This document shows, one piece after another, positions 1 to 11,320 of a DNA stretch of 64,000 nucleotides (position 1 is the stretch's first letter; every line of letters begins with the position of its first letter). The translations under genes were made by a program, and so were the position numbers. Source of the DNA: Nageia nagi (taxonomy: Eukaryota; Pinophyta); the NCBI GenBank assembly GCA_050084985.1, contig JBITNC010000001.1:71486001-71550000 (forward strand). The letters are read 5' to 3'. The notes beneath the pieces were generated by a model, which had not been told where the DNA came from, made no database searches, and worked only from the letters and a program-made list of their open reading frames with translations.

Positions 1-342
1 AACATTTTTTGAAGGAGAGGTCCCTATACTACTCATGTAGCCCATATATTGTTATTATGTGTCCCATAAAAGCCCACTATGGTTATTGTTATTCCATTAC
101 ATTATTATTGTTATGTTAGCTAGTGTCCTTTCATTGTACTGGCACCCCTTGGACTCCTATATATACTAAGGAGGTATTATCATTTGTATTTTCTATTATT
201 GTGTATTTGATGTGATGTAAAGGAGGTTTCCCCCTCAAAGTGGCTTATTATTACTGATTTTATCTTTTATTCAAGGCATTGAGCTCTTTCTCTTATGATT
301 TTATGCTATTTTGGGAACTTGGTTCATAATAAAAAAGAACAA
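1..342. other. Unassigned AT-rich segment, LTR-like in composition
   Basis: No reading frame is convincing here. The segment has a TATA-like string (ctatatatactaagg near 157-171) and short promoter-like T-rich stretches, as in the U3/R part of an LTR, but I cannot place LTR ends or a primer binding site. It is unrelated to the sequence before the matching repeat at 16655, so 343 marks a junction where the older tandem retroelement copy is cut or replaced. Confidence 0.3.
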
Positions 343-1853
343 AAAAATTTCCAAAACTAAACAGTCTAAAATGATTTCTTTCATTCCTATGATTTTTATT
401 TTGCTATTTAATGGTTAAAACTAATGCATTAAGAAAAACATAAAAAGGGGTTTTGAAAACCCACCTCTTTCCTCATTGGTCTCTTATATGATTTTGAACA
501 TCCTTGTGAGGCATCCTAGCATGGCATCCTAGCTCCAATAAATGGTAATAAATGTAAATGTAGAGTCAAAATCCAACTTGTGGGGTAGGGAGGTAATAGA
601 GCTCTAACCTGGCATAAAAGACAAATAAGAAAGTGACAACAAATCTTTTTCTTTTTATTAACTCATGTAGCCGAATGCTAGTGATTTTATATCAAGTGTT
701 AGCAATCTGTAAAGATCACCAGCATTCTAAGAAGGATTATTGATGATCCAAAAAAAGGGAGATATTAAAGAGCATTTAGAAAAATTGTATAAAAAGTCCT
801 CATTTGCTACAATATTTTTTAGGTATTTTGATAAGAGAAATACTTGAGCTTGTTCTTGTGTGCTTACTAATGTTTTTCCATTAAAATTGAAAAAACCTTA
901 AAAATCTAAAATCTCATAAAGTTTTGAAATATATTAAAAATTCTTTAGGCTTACAGTTAACTATAATATTAATGAGAAAGTTCAAAATAAAATAGAATAG
1001 TTAAATACATTTGTAATGTTCTTTATATCCTTTTATACAACCAATAATAATCAAACAAGGGTGAAAATATCAAGAAAACCCAAGTTATGTTTCTAAACTA
1101 AAAATTAGTCTAGATTCCCAACGAACTAATGCAAAATATAGATAAAGCACATGCACTCAAGAATTCGGACATCAAAAATATCATAAAAAACACCAAAAAT
1201 AATATAAAATAATTAAAAACCCTAAAAATTAATATATTTGTAAAACCCTAAAAATTAAAAAATGTGTGTCAACGAGAAAATAGAAATAAATTTTTCATTT
1301 GTTAACTTGATCTAAGCTAAAGGATTTGAAAAAACCTAAAACTCTTAAGTAACTTTTAATTCAAATAGCAACCATTCTTTTAATAGAGAAAACAAGGACA
1401 TGCTTGCATATGATTAAAATTGTTGGATGAATTTTTACACAAGATTATCAAGTAACCCATTTGTTGGGATAAAAGTAGAATGATCAAACATTTGTATTTG
1501 CAAGGGAGCTTCATTATCACATGCTAGCTATGGCATATTCCTAACGACTAATGCTCTAGCTATATCTAGCCAATGCAACATAATGGTATATTGATAACTA
1601 CCTAAGTTACATCTTGCTTTACAATCCCCATTGCTTTCAAAATGTGTCAAATGCAAAAGAATAAAAAATGAATTTATTCATAATCCAATCACTCAAATTT
1701 AGCTTATTCATAAAGGAAACGTTAATTTAAAGTCTTGACATAATGTCAATAACACAAGTTTAAAAACTTGATTGCACCCTCTCTCAGATAGGCTTGGTTT
1801 TTTGAAATAATCCCCACCTATCAAATGTTGGGTACTTCAAAAAAGGGGTAAAA
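343..1853 (+). repeat. 3' internal (pre-LTR) region of an upstream Tat-type element copy
   Basis: This stretch is collinear with 16655-18161 at roughly 80-85% identity by eye and carries no gene. It ends in a purine-rich tract (aaaaaaggggtaaaa, 1839-1853) directly before the LTR, which is what a polypurine tract looks like. It therefore represents the 3' untranslated end of one element copy whose 3' LTR is 1854-2742. Homology to the second copy stops at about 343. AT-rich spacers with CCCTAAAAATT-like strings fill most of it. Confidence 0.6.
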
Positions 1854-2742
1854 TGTAAACACCTAAAAATAACCCTTATTTCAATAAATAAAAGAAGGGA
1901 AAACAAATTTAAATAAATAATAAATTTTTTTAAACTATTCTAGTCAATAGTGATGCAATACAATCATTAATAACCTGATCTAATCATCAACATTTGACAC
2001 ACAGTTACCAACAATCCTGTAAATAGAAAAATCAAAGAAAAAATGGAAAACTTTCAATGTCTAAGGAAATAAACCAATAAATATTGGATGACTCATCCTT
2101 GATCCTACACCCTCTCCATGTAGATAAACCCTATGATAAGGCTAGATGAGCTTTTTTATTGAGTCCTTACCTTTGAAATAGCAACTTTGGCCACCCCAAA
2201 ATTCTATAAATTAAACCTTCTCCTAAGGAGAAAGGGATCCAAGTTTTATGCAATGATACTCTACTAAAATACATTCAAACTTGTAGTGAGTAATTGCATC
2301 ACATTTTTTTCATGCTTTCATACTTGTATTATGTTATAATTTCATGAATTTTTAACCATGTGAGAAGGTATGTTTGATATGTTTCTTATTTGCATGTGTG
2401 CAAGATTTGTAAGTGCATGTTAGTTGGTTTGAACAAAACAAATCCAAAGAACTATTGAGCAACTAAAGATCATCACCAACATTTTCTTGTAGGTTTTGAA
2501 GATACTACTAAAGGCTTATAGACATCAATACACTCATTTAGAGGAGGCCCAAGGGAGCCTATATCTCCCTTGACAAACAAAAAGCCCTTACTATACAAGG
2601 TATTGTTATACATCACAAATCTACATGAGATTTGTCATTGTAAACTAATTATTGAGGTCTATTCAAAATTCAATAAAAGAATTATTGTTGGTTGTAACAT
2701 GCTTTGTTGTGTTTTTTGATAGAGTTATTTTTTTGGTAAACA
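1854..2742 (+). repeat. LTR 1 of old Tat-type Ty3/gypsy element (889 bp)
   Basis: The segment begins TGTAAACACCTAAAAAT and ends GGTAAACA, giving TG...CA ends. It has a same-length partner at 18162-19050 (about 80-85% identical by eye). A polypurine tract lies just upstream and a primer-binding-type sequence just downstream, so this LTR serves as the 3' LTR of the upstream copy and the 5' LTR of the downstream one. A TATA-like box (TATAAATTA, 2205-2213) is conserved in the partner. The bases flanking LTR 1 and LTR 2 do not form a target duplication, as expected if the outer left end lies outside the window. Confidence 0.75.
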
Positions 2743-2764
2743 TTTTGGTGCTAGAAAGAGGGCC
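2743..2764 (+). other. Primer binding site region of old Tat-type element
   Basis: TTTTGGTGCTAGAAAGAGGG follows the LTR end directly. A TGG-initial string at this position is where reverse transcription is primed by a tRNA. I did not assign the tRNA. The CpG of a likely TGGCGC ancestor has become TGGTGC. Confidence 0.5.
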
Positions 2765-4650
2765 CTCACATACAAGTTGCATCAAAAATAAGGCACAAGG
2801 GGTATTTTTTGTGTTTTATTATTCATTTTGGTATATTGTGTTTGATGGTATTGCTACTAATTTCATGCTATTTTCTATTTTTTAGTTTCATTTTCTATTT
2901 TTTAATTGTGTAATCATCAGTGACTATTATTGTGTGCTAGATACTATGTGTAATTGTTGGTGATTGTTATCAGGTTTTAATGACTATGTGTAATCGCTAA
3001 TGAATGGACTCGAACACTAGCAATTAGGACTAATTGCCAATGATTCTAAATTAATTTATGAAATGCTAGTGACTTATTGATAGAGGGTATACATTTCAAC
3101 TCTTATCAATTCTAAAAGCATAATTTAGGCACTAAAATAGAAAACAAAAAATAAACCTCTTTTCTATGATTTCTCTACTCAGATTGCATATAGGAAGGGT
3201 AAATAATCATTTAAGTAACATGCATTATTTTGCTTTATTTATTATTAAATTACATGAATGTTATTTATCTTTATTTTCTTGAGGAGCATACCAACAAACT
3301 CACTTAAAATTTTCCATTACACTCACTTATGCGCTACCTCTATGCTGAAAGGTGATCTTAGGTGATTAGAATGGGTGCAATAGGAAAAGAGTAAATGAAC
3401 CTTTTTCTTTTATCACTTTATCTCATTAAGGTTGGTAATGAACTCTTATTAAATTACTTCCACACTTGAAAGGAGGAATTAAATTTCATTAAGAATGGAA
3501 TGAATATAAGGTTAACCAAGGTTAAGGTAGATTAAAACATATTAAATCAATTAATTGATTGGATGGGCATTTACCTTCACATTAAAACTCTTCTTGTCTA
3601 CCTTACCACTTTGAAAGGAGGTTGATGGATTGTGACTTGAAGAGGAGTTAAAGAATCACATCTATAAAGGAAATTTATTTCACATAAAAACTCTTTCTAT
3701 ATGCCTTACCACTCTAAAAGGAGGTTGAAGGATTGTGACTCAAATAAGATTTAAAGAATCTCATTTAAGGTAATTTACACTCATTCAATGGCTTCTTACA
3801 TGTCTAACTTTACCTCTCTAAAAGGAGGTCAAAGGTAGATGTGAATATTAAGAAGTGGTAATGAACTTCACATAATTACTTCCACACTCAAAAGGAGTAA
3901 ATTAATATCATTAATTTTTTATTAAAGAATCATACTAAAAATGGTAATGAATCTCATGGGTTAGATTAAGACTCATTAATTAAAATACTATTTTTTCACA
4001 TTAATTAAAACATAATCAAAGGACATGTTTGTTGGGTTGGGTTGTGGTTATCATGAGTTATTTTATTTGTTAAATACATATTCATGAAACATTATAAAAT
4101 AAACATCAATTAGTTATAGTTGATGATTAACCATTGATTCTTATACTTCTTGTGTACCCATCGATCACACCATAAGCTGTAGAGCCAAACCTAGAGATGA
4201 ATACCAAATTTTAGAATGTAAGTCATCACTTTTCATTAGAAAATTATAAATAAGAAGGCTATGCTTGGATTCAACTATCAACATAGTCTTCAATGTATTC
4301 CTCATGCCCCATTGCACTAAGGGGAACACTTTAGATACCATGCTGATACTTTGCCATAGATTCCCTATAGAATTCCATCCTACCCTTATTTAAAAACTTA
4401 ACTAGAAAAAATAATCTAGGAAAATTAACAAGAATAAAATGAACAATTTAGATCACTCATTAAGAAAAATTAATTCAATTTATCAACAAAATTAGATAAG
4501 ATAATCACATTGAAAAGGTAAGATTATAAATAGGTTATTTATACATTTATTTATTTTCTCGATAATATAAATCAAAAAATAAAAAACACAAACAAGTACT
4601 ATAAATGATGTATGTTTTATTTTATTTCTTATATACCAAAAAAAAAAATT
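2765..4650 (+). repeat. Long leader of the old Tat-type element with degenerate ~100-bp repeats
   Basis: No gene is visible. Between about 3290 and 3930 a phrase like ACTTCCACACTTGAAAGGAG recurs about every 100 bases (near 3459, 3605, 3705, 3805 and 3880), each time followed by GTTGAWGGATTGTGACT or a decayed version. This is a degenerate tandem array of about five to six units. The remainder (2880-3290 and 3940-4650) is AT-rich and holds nothing I recognise. Long leaders before gag are common in Tat-type elements. Confidence 0.45.
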
Positions 4651-4659
4651 GAAAAATAA

Positions 4660-7040
4660 ATTTCCAATAAATAAAAGAGGATGGTTAATACTCATTCTCA
4701 AATAGCTCATCAACAACAAGAGCCCTATAAAGAAACTTATCAGGAAAGATAACCTAGTTATAGGTCTCATAGATCTAACAGAGATACATCAAAGAGACGA
4801 ACTCCTAGAGAAATAGATGATACCTTAAATAAAGTAATACAATATTTAATGTAGTTGAGGATTCCTCATTCTTCTCATGTTCATAGTATTTTGTTAGATT
4901 TAAATTATCTAGAATAAGATACACTAATAGGTAATGAGGAAGAAATCATTTTAAGGATTGTTACCCCATCACAAATGCATTTGAATTATACTATATTATA
5001 AAAGGGTCATTTTAAACCTAAGTATGATTATGTTACATGTTACCTACCATATGGAAATCTTGTTCAATCCTATATAAGATGAGATGATTACACCCCTTCT
5101 ACCATCTCTAGAAGGATGGAAGAATTTGATGATAGAATTTTGATACATACAACCACTTTGGTATCTGAATCAAGGAGCAATGCTAGGGTGTATAATAACA
5201 CTTATAATATTCTAAAAACAAACACACCTAATCTTAGGACTAGTTATTCTTCTTCTATTACTACCCATATAACCCCTAGGATGAGTCACATAACTCCTAA
5301 ACAAAATAATCTTGATCCTTCAAGGTATAAGGTAGAATAAATACCATTGTATGTGTCTAGACCAAATCAAGATTAAAAATAGCTTCATGATAACCAAAAA
5401 ATTGTTCTATATAATACAAATATACAAAAATTAAATAAACCTAGAGGATTGGGGAAAATCCATGTTTATAAACACAGCTTGTGTTTCATGCATATCAAAG
5501 TAGAACACCAATAGGGAAACTTAATAAACCATAATTCCAATCTCAAATTTAAAGTAGATCAAATTAAAGAGTAACAGATAATAAAAAGTTACCATATAGA
5601 GCACAATCCTTGTCTCCTCATGGTCAAAAAACTATAAAAATCAAAACCTTTGCTTAATAAGAAGAAGGGAGGCACCACATGAGCAACAACAACCTCTAAG
5701 ACCCCCTTTACCTCAGCCTAGACATGAGGTTCAAAAATGTCATAGTCCTATACCTTTATATCAATAGAGGTAGTGATAGTTACCTCCACATCAAAATCCT
5801 CCACCTTCTCCACCATATAATAAAAATTATTATGATGACCAAACACCTTCCAAAAGAAGTTACCAATTATTCTCAACAAATAAACAAAAGGAAGGTAATA
5901 GGGATTGTAAACATCCTATCGTACCTATGCAACCAAGTAATGAATTCAATGAAAGATTAATAGAGATTGAAAGAATGTTACATCAACAAAACAAACATAA
6001 GGTCAAATATTTCACCTAAGTGTTCCTAATATGGATATCCCTTTCAAATAAAAAATTCCAAAAATCAAATCTTTCAAAGGAAAGGAGGATCCTAAAGAAC
6101 ATATAATACACTTCAAGTATTCAAGTTATGTAATTTCCAATGATGATGCTTTAATGTTGCATATCTTTCCTATGACACTTGTTGGACAAGCAATGGATTG
6201 GTACAATAACTTAATTGAGCATAGAATCACATTGTATGTGCAATTAACCAAATTATTCTTAGAACACTTTAGGATAAACATTAAAGATAAAATCTCTATA
6301 ACTGATATCACAAGATTACAACAATTCTAGAATAAGGTAGTTACAAACTTTATCTCAAAATGGAGGGTGATTCTAATAAGTGTGCCTTATACTCTACCAT
6401 AAGAAGAACTAGTGAAAATATTTAGTCAAAGTTATCTAAGATCTATCACTACTACCTTATTGATTAAATAACATAAGACATTTGAGGAAGCAATCTCTCA
6501 AGCTATTGTAATTGAAAAGCTTAAAATCTAAGATGGATAGCTAAAGGGTAAAAAGAAATAACCTTATGTTAGAAATAAAAATTAGGAAGAACAATCAGCA
6601 AAACCAATGCCTACTAATGAATTTTATCTTAAAATATGTCGAATCAAACCACTCATAAAATATACCTATTCTATAAAATGAGGGAAGAAACTTTAGTCTA
6701 TCACCCAAAAAGTTTACTCCTCTAACTAAACTGCTTTATGATATTTTGAAAAAATTAATGGACCATAAAATAATTACATTACCTAAATTACAACCTAAAA
6801 TATCTAATGTAAGAGATGGTATATGGTACAATGAAAATGATTATTTTTATTACCATCATCAAAAGGATCATACTATAGGAAAATATAAAGCATTGTAGCA
6901 TAAAGTTCAAGATTTGATTGATCTAGGAAGATTATAGGTAGATAACCCATTGACTATCTCTAATCAAAATCTAGAAATATATCATAATCTACTTCCTCAA
7001 CACCAAGCTAATACCATAGCGTAAAATCCATACAAAAATT
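4660..7040 (+). pseudogene. gag: Broken gag of Tat-type Ty3/gypsy element
   Basis: The reading can be followed across frames and many stops. An N-terminal charged stretch at about 4740-4920 (motif RDTSKRRTPREID) is followed by a proline-rich linker at 5650-5960. The retrotransposon gag core lies at about 6060-6330, with FKGKEDPKEHIIHF, then the HIFPMTLVGQAMDWY box typical of plant gypsy Gag, then LFLEHF. At 6720-7000 a zinc-knuckle-like end (YHHQKDHT ... IQDL-like VQDLIDLGRL) has lost its first cysteine to tyrosine. Gag would package the element RNA. This copy cannot make it, because it has several stops and frame changes. Confidence 0.75.
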
Positions 7041-7239
7041 AAGTAATGCATAAAGGGCTTCAATATGACTCTACTTTTGTTGCTATGGTAAGTATAACTA
7101 CAAGAGCCCAAAGGCATAAGGAAGACAAGTTTATATTCCTAATAATCAAACAAATGATGGTGTTGTACAACCAAATATACCTAGACTACAACCTCCTACA
7201 ATTTAAGTAAAAGGATCTTTACAATATCAATTGAGAAAT

Positions 7240-7760
7240 TCACAAGTGAAAATATCATTGTTTGAGTTACTAGAAAAATCCAAAGATCATAAGGAAGCTA
7301 TGAATTAATTGTTGCAAACAATTGAGCTTGACATCAAGATCCTAAAATCTTTGTGTCTTTTGTGGGAAGTATTAAGACAAGCCAAAATCCCATTATTTCC
7401 TCATATGATCATGATATTAGGACATTAAACCATTTGCAAGGTCAAGATCCTCCATTACATATTGTAGCTAAGATAGATGGGAGGGATTTTAAAATGATAT
7501 TAATAGATGAAGGTTCTACAATAAATATCATTTTTACAATTGCCTATAAAAACTTGAATCTCCCTTTTTCACATATATGTGCACCTTTTTTTACAATTAA
7601 AAGCTTTAAATTATGCTTTATGCTCAACAATGGGATCTATCTCATTGCCTATTACTAAGGGATCTAAAATAGTACAAACATTAGTACAAGTTATTGAAGG
7701 AGATATAATGTAATACAACCTACTCTTAGGAAGACCTTGGATTGGAGATATGCAATGTGT
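7240..7760 (+). pseudogene. pol: Broken retroviral-type aspartic protease domain
   Basis: The frame at 7353-7658 contains DPPLHIVAKIDGRDF then ILIDEGSTINII. This corresponds to the active-site loop of plant Ty3/gypsy proteases: a catalytic Asp followed by an unusual Glu where Thr, Asn or Gly is expected. A later LLGRPWIGD-like string (7725-7750) marks the domain end. The domain follows gag in the same orientation and precedes RT by about 1.7 kb, which fits Tat-type order gag-PR-RT-RH. Stops before and after make it non-functional. Confidence 0.7.
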
Positions 7761-9490
7761 CCCATTAACATATCATAATTATCTAAAATATATTCATGAT
7801 GGGGTGGTACATTGTATACTTGGAGATAAAAATCCATACTCCCATTGCAATTACACACATCTTTCAAGAGAAATGACTTTACCTTCTACTCATTATTTTA
7901 CATCACCAAGAATTCAAAAAAAAAATATTAATAGTAAATATTGATAAAAAAAAAAGTTCTTTTCCAAGTTCATGAAAAGGGAAAGATCTCATTGATCTTG
8001 AAATACCTCATACACCAGAGATTACAAGGATCCATTACCAAAGATAGAATCGATACTCTTAGAAAAGTGAACATGGGAAGAAAGAGCACAAAAATTAGAT
8101 GAAGCAAGCAAAGCCTCATCATCAAAAGCCCCTTGTCCCATGAATGCATTATATAATGATAGTGAAATAAAATAAAAACTATCTAATATCTATCCCATTG
8201 ATATTGAAATACCTCATACACCAAAGATTAACAAGGATCCATTACCAAAGATAGAACCAACACTCTTAGAAAAGTGAACATGGGAAGAAAGAGAATGAAT
8301 ATTAGATGAAGCAAGCAAAGCCTCATCATTAAAAGCCCATTTTCCCTTGAATGTGTTGGATAATGATAGAACAATAAAATATGAACTATCTAATATTTAT
8401 CTTGTGACTATAAGCTTAATAGATTATGGAATAGGAGATTCTGCCATTGATGATGTCATTTTTAATATTCCTATAGCTCAAGAAATAGGAAGACCTAAAG
8501 AGTATCCTAGTATAATATGGAAATTAATACCATTGGTGAAGTTACCTAATCAAACACTTTTTTTATATCATGGTTCCAATAGAACCACCTATCCTCCCTT
8601 TACCTCAATCCAACAAAGGTATTTTTTGTAATTCATTAGAATACTTATCATCAAATGTAAGATCATTTTTCCAAATATACTTTGATATATGTTAGTGGAA
8701 AGGACAAGGTTTATGATGATATGAATAAGGACCTAGGTACACCATTGATATTCATTACCAATTGCCCAATGATAAAACAAGATTAGGTTATAAGAACAAA
8801 AATCAAGAAGTATCTGATTGTAAGATAATTGAACTAGAAATAGAAGCTAAAATATTTAAAAATTCATTAAAAACACCTAAATGGATGAAAAATATAGATG
8901 ATATGGAGTCTAGAATGTTATCCTTAGGAGGATTATTTCTTGATATGTCAATTAATATTTTAGAAATCATGGAAATATGTGATAATTTCATACATAATAT
9001 AGATTTGGATTGGTCTAGAAGTGATGAGTTTGAGAAAATAGGATCAAAAACTTCAAGTAGCTCTTCCTTGTACTTTTTGGTAGATGAAGAAACTACAGAT
9101 TTTACATTAATTCCTAAACATCCTATAATCCAAGATTTCAAAGACAGATAAAATCTTATGAACTTCAAACTTGAATATCAATACTACTTTAGAATATCAA
9201 TATGAAGGTGAGGATGAAGAATACAATGCAAATGATAATACTTGGATTCCAATACCCAACCAATTAGAGGAAGGATCTCACATGTGAATTGAAGAGACCA
9301 TTGAGGTTAACCTAAGTGATGATCTTAACAACCCTAAAATCATTCAATCTGAGAAAACCCTCACTACAAAATGAAAGAAAAGAGTTCATGATAATACTCA
9401 AAGAAAAATAGGAAATATTTGCATGGTCATATGCCAATATGCCTTGACTTAATCTAACCTAATAGTGCATAATCTTGACATAAAGGAAGG
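7761..9490 (+). pseudogene. Degenerate PR-RT linker with a 206-bp tandem duplication
   Basis: This is the spacer between protease and reverse transcriptase. It carries reading-frame fragments (7750-7944, 8347-8631, 8762-9151) without a domain I can name. The longest (129 codons at 8762-9151) is acidic and lysine-rich, with IDDMESRMLSLGG. Positions 7990-8195 and 8196-8401 are a direct tandem duplication with a period of 206 bases, which is not a multiple of three and so shifts the frame. Similar long linkers occur in the minus-strand Tat element (22600-23800). Confidence 0.45.
7990..8401 (+). repeat. 206-bp tandem duplication, two units
   Basis: Unit 1 starts CATTGATCTTGAAATACCTC at 7990 and unit 2 starts CATTGATATTGAAATACCTC at 8196. 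Shared landmarks include CTCTTAGAAAAGTGAACATG and GAAGCAAGCAAAGCCTCATC. The units differ by point changes, so the duplication is old. Confidence 0.8.
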
Positions 9491-9499
9491 TGAAAAATA

Positions 9500-10770
9500 T
9501 GTTAAATAAAATTTACAAAAAAGATATCCTACAATTACCTTAATGGTGAAATAAGAGTTGCAAAAAATTTTGGAAGTTAATTTTATCCATTCCATCGACT
9601 ATTCTGATTGGATTTCCAATATGGTACTAGTTAAAAAAATCCACTAAGAAGATTTGAATATGTTCAAACTTTAGAGATCTAAATAAATCATGCCTTAAGG
9701 ATGCATTTCCCCTACCAAACATATATAGCTTAGTCAATTCTAAGGTAGGACATGAAATGTTGTCACTCATGGATGGGTTTCCAAGGTAATAACCATATTA
9801 AAGCAGCATCAGAAGACCAACATAAAATTGCATTCTTAACACCTTGGGGAACATTCTATTATAAAGTAATGCATTTTGAATTCAAAAATGTTGGATCTAC
9901 CTATAAAAGATCCATGATGTACATTTTTCATGATTACATGCATGATATTGTAGAGGATTACATAGATGTCATATTGGCTAAATCATAAACACCAAAAGAT
10001 AATCCTAAAGTACTTATCAAAATATTTGATTGGTTACTAGAACATAAGATCCAATTGAACCCAAAGACATATGTTTTTGGATTAACATCTAGGAAATTAT
10101 TAGGTTTCATCATCTCTAGGTGAGGAATTGAAGTAGATTATAGCAAGATAAAAATATAACAAATATGTTACCCCCCTCAAACATAAAATAACTACAAAGC
10201 CTGTAGGGTAAGTTACAATTCATAATATGTTTCATTTCTTAGTTGTCAAACAAATGTAAACCTTTTAACAAACTCTTAAAGAAAGGGCTTACATTTCATT
10301 TAGAAAATAAATAACATGAATCATTTGATGAAATAAAGTGTTATCATCTTTCACCACCTATTTTAATGCCACGTAAGCTTGAAGAACCATTCATGTTATA
10401 TATATCTACCATAGAGATAGCCCTAGTAACTATGCTTGCACAAAAGAATGAAAATAGTAAAGAACAAGCAATATATTACCTTAGTCAAAGTTTGTTTGGC
10501 TATGAGATTAAATATGTATATTTAAAAAAATTTGTTTAGTGGTAATATTTGTAACTAAAAAATTAAGAAATTACATGCTAAACCATACCATGTATGTAAT
10601 TACCAAAGCAGATCCTTTGAAATATATAATGAATGAAACTTATCAAAATGTGAGAATATATAAATGGATCATGCATTTTAATAAATGTGATTTACTTTTC
10701 ATAAGTCAAAAATAAATTAAAGGACAAGTCATAGCTTACTATCTCGTTAAAGAACCATTACCCAATGATA
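9500..10770 (+). pseudogene. pol: Broken reverse transcriptase and first RNase H of Tat-type element
   Basis: Stepwise translation gives the RT N-terminus (IHSIDYSDWISNMVLVKK, 9580-9640). The core follows (WGTFYYKVMHFEFKNVGSTY, 9840-9905) and then EDYIDVILAKS at 9955-9987, where the catalytic YVDD box has become YIDV. The RNase H connection follows at 10370-10560 (LYISTIEIALVTMLAQK, EQAIYYLSQSLFGYEIKY), and then a KGQVIADHLA-like end near 10720-10750. RT copies the element RNA into DNA. Loss of the second active-site Asp plus many stops shows that this copy is dead. Confidence 0.75.
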
Positions 10771-10799
10771 ATCCACTCATCATAGAATTACTAGATGAA

Positions 10800-11320
10800 C
10801 ATGTATTCTAACTAATTAGATGAAATGGAAATTCTCATAGAATTTGAAGAAGATAGGGATATAGTAATCTTTTGTTATGGATCAAGATGTGAACAAAGTG
10901 GAGGTGTGAGTGTTGTGTTTGTTACACCCCAAGGAGTTCCCATACCTTATTCTTTTAAGCTTAATTTTATGTGTACAAACAACAATGTTGAGTATGAAGC
11001 TTTAATTTCAACTATAAGAACTACCATAAAATTAAAGTTAAAAAAAATTTAAATTTATTGGTGAATCATTATTTATTGTAAACCAAGTCAAAGTAATCTT
11101 CCAATGTAAGTAACCTTTGATGCAAAAATATAAGAGATTGGTAAATAATATACTATCATCTTTTAAAAAGTATTATTTAGAAGTAGCACCATGATCAACT
11201 AATATATTTGGTGATGTTATGTCTTCCATTGGATCTTTAATGCTTGATAACCCTAATAAAAAAATGATCCCTATTGAGATTATTCAAATCATTCAATCCT
11301 CGCTAAAATAAAATGAAGTC
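10800..11320 (+). pseudogene. pol: Second (archaeal-type) RNase H domain, broken
   Basis: The frame at 10825-11052 reads IVIFCYGSRCEQSGG, VTPQGVPIPYSF and NNNVEYEALIST, matching the extra RNase H that Tat-lineage Ty3/gypsy elements carry after the ordinary one. The first catalytic Asp (FDGS in active copies) is Tyr here, while the Glu of VEYEAL is kept. A decayed tail can be followed to about 11300. The dual RNase H arrangement is the main reason for assigning this element to Tat. No integrase follows where one is expected. Confidence 0.65.

Noticed and set aside
8803-9168. 121-codon minus-strand frame
   Set aside because: Antisense shadow of the linker frame at 8762-9151, which lies in element sense.
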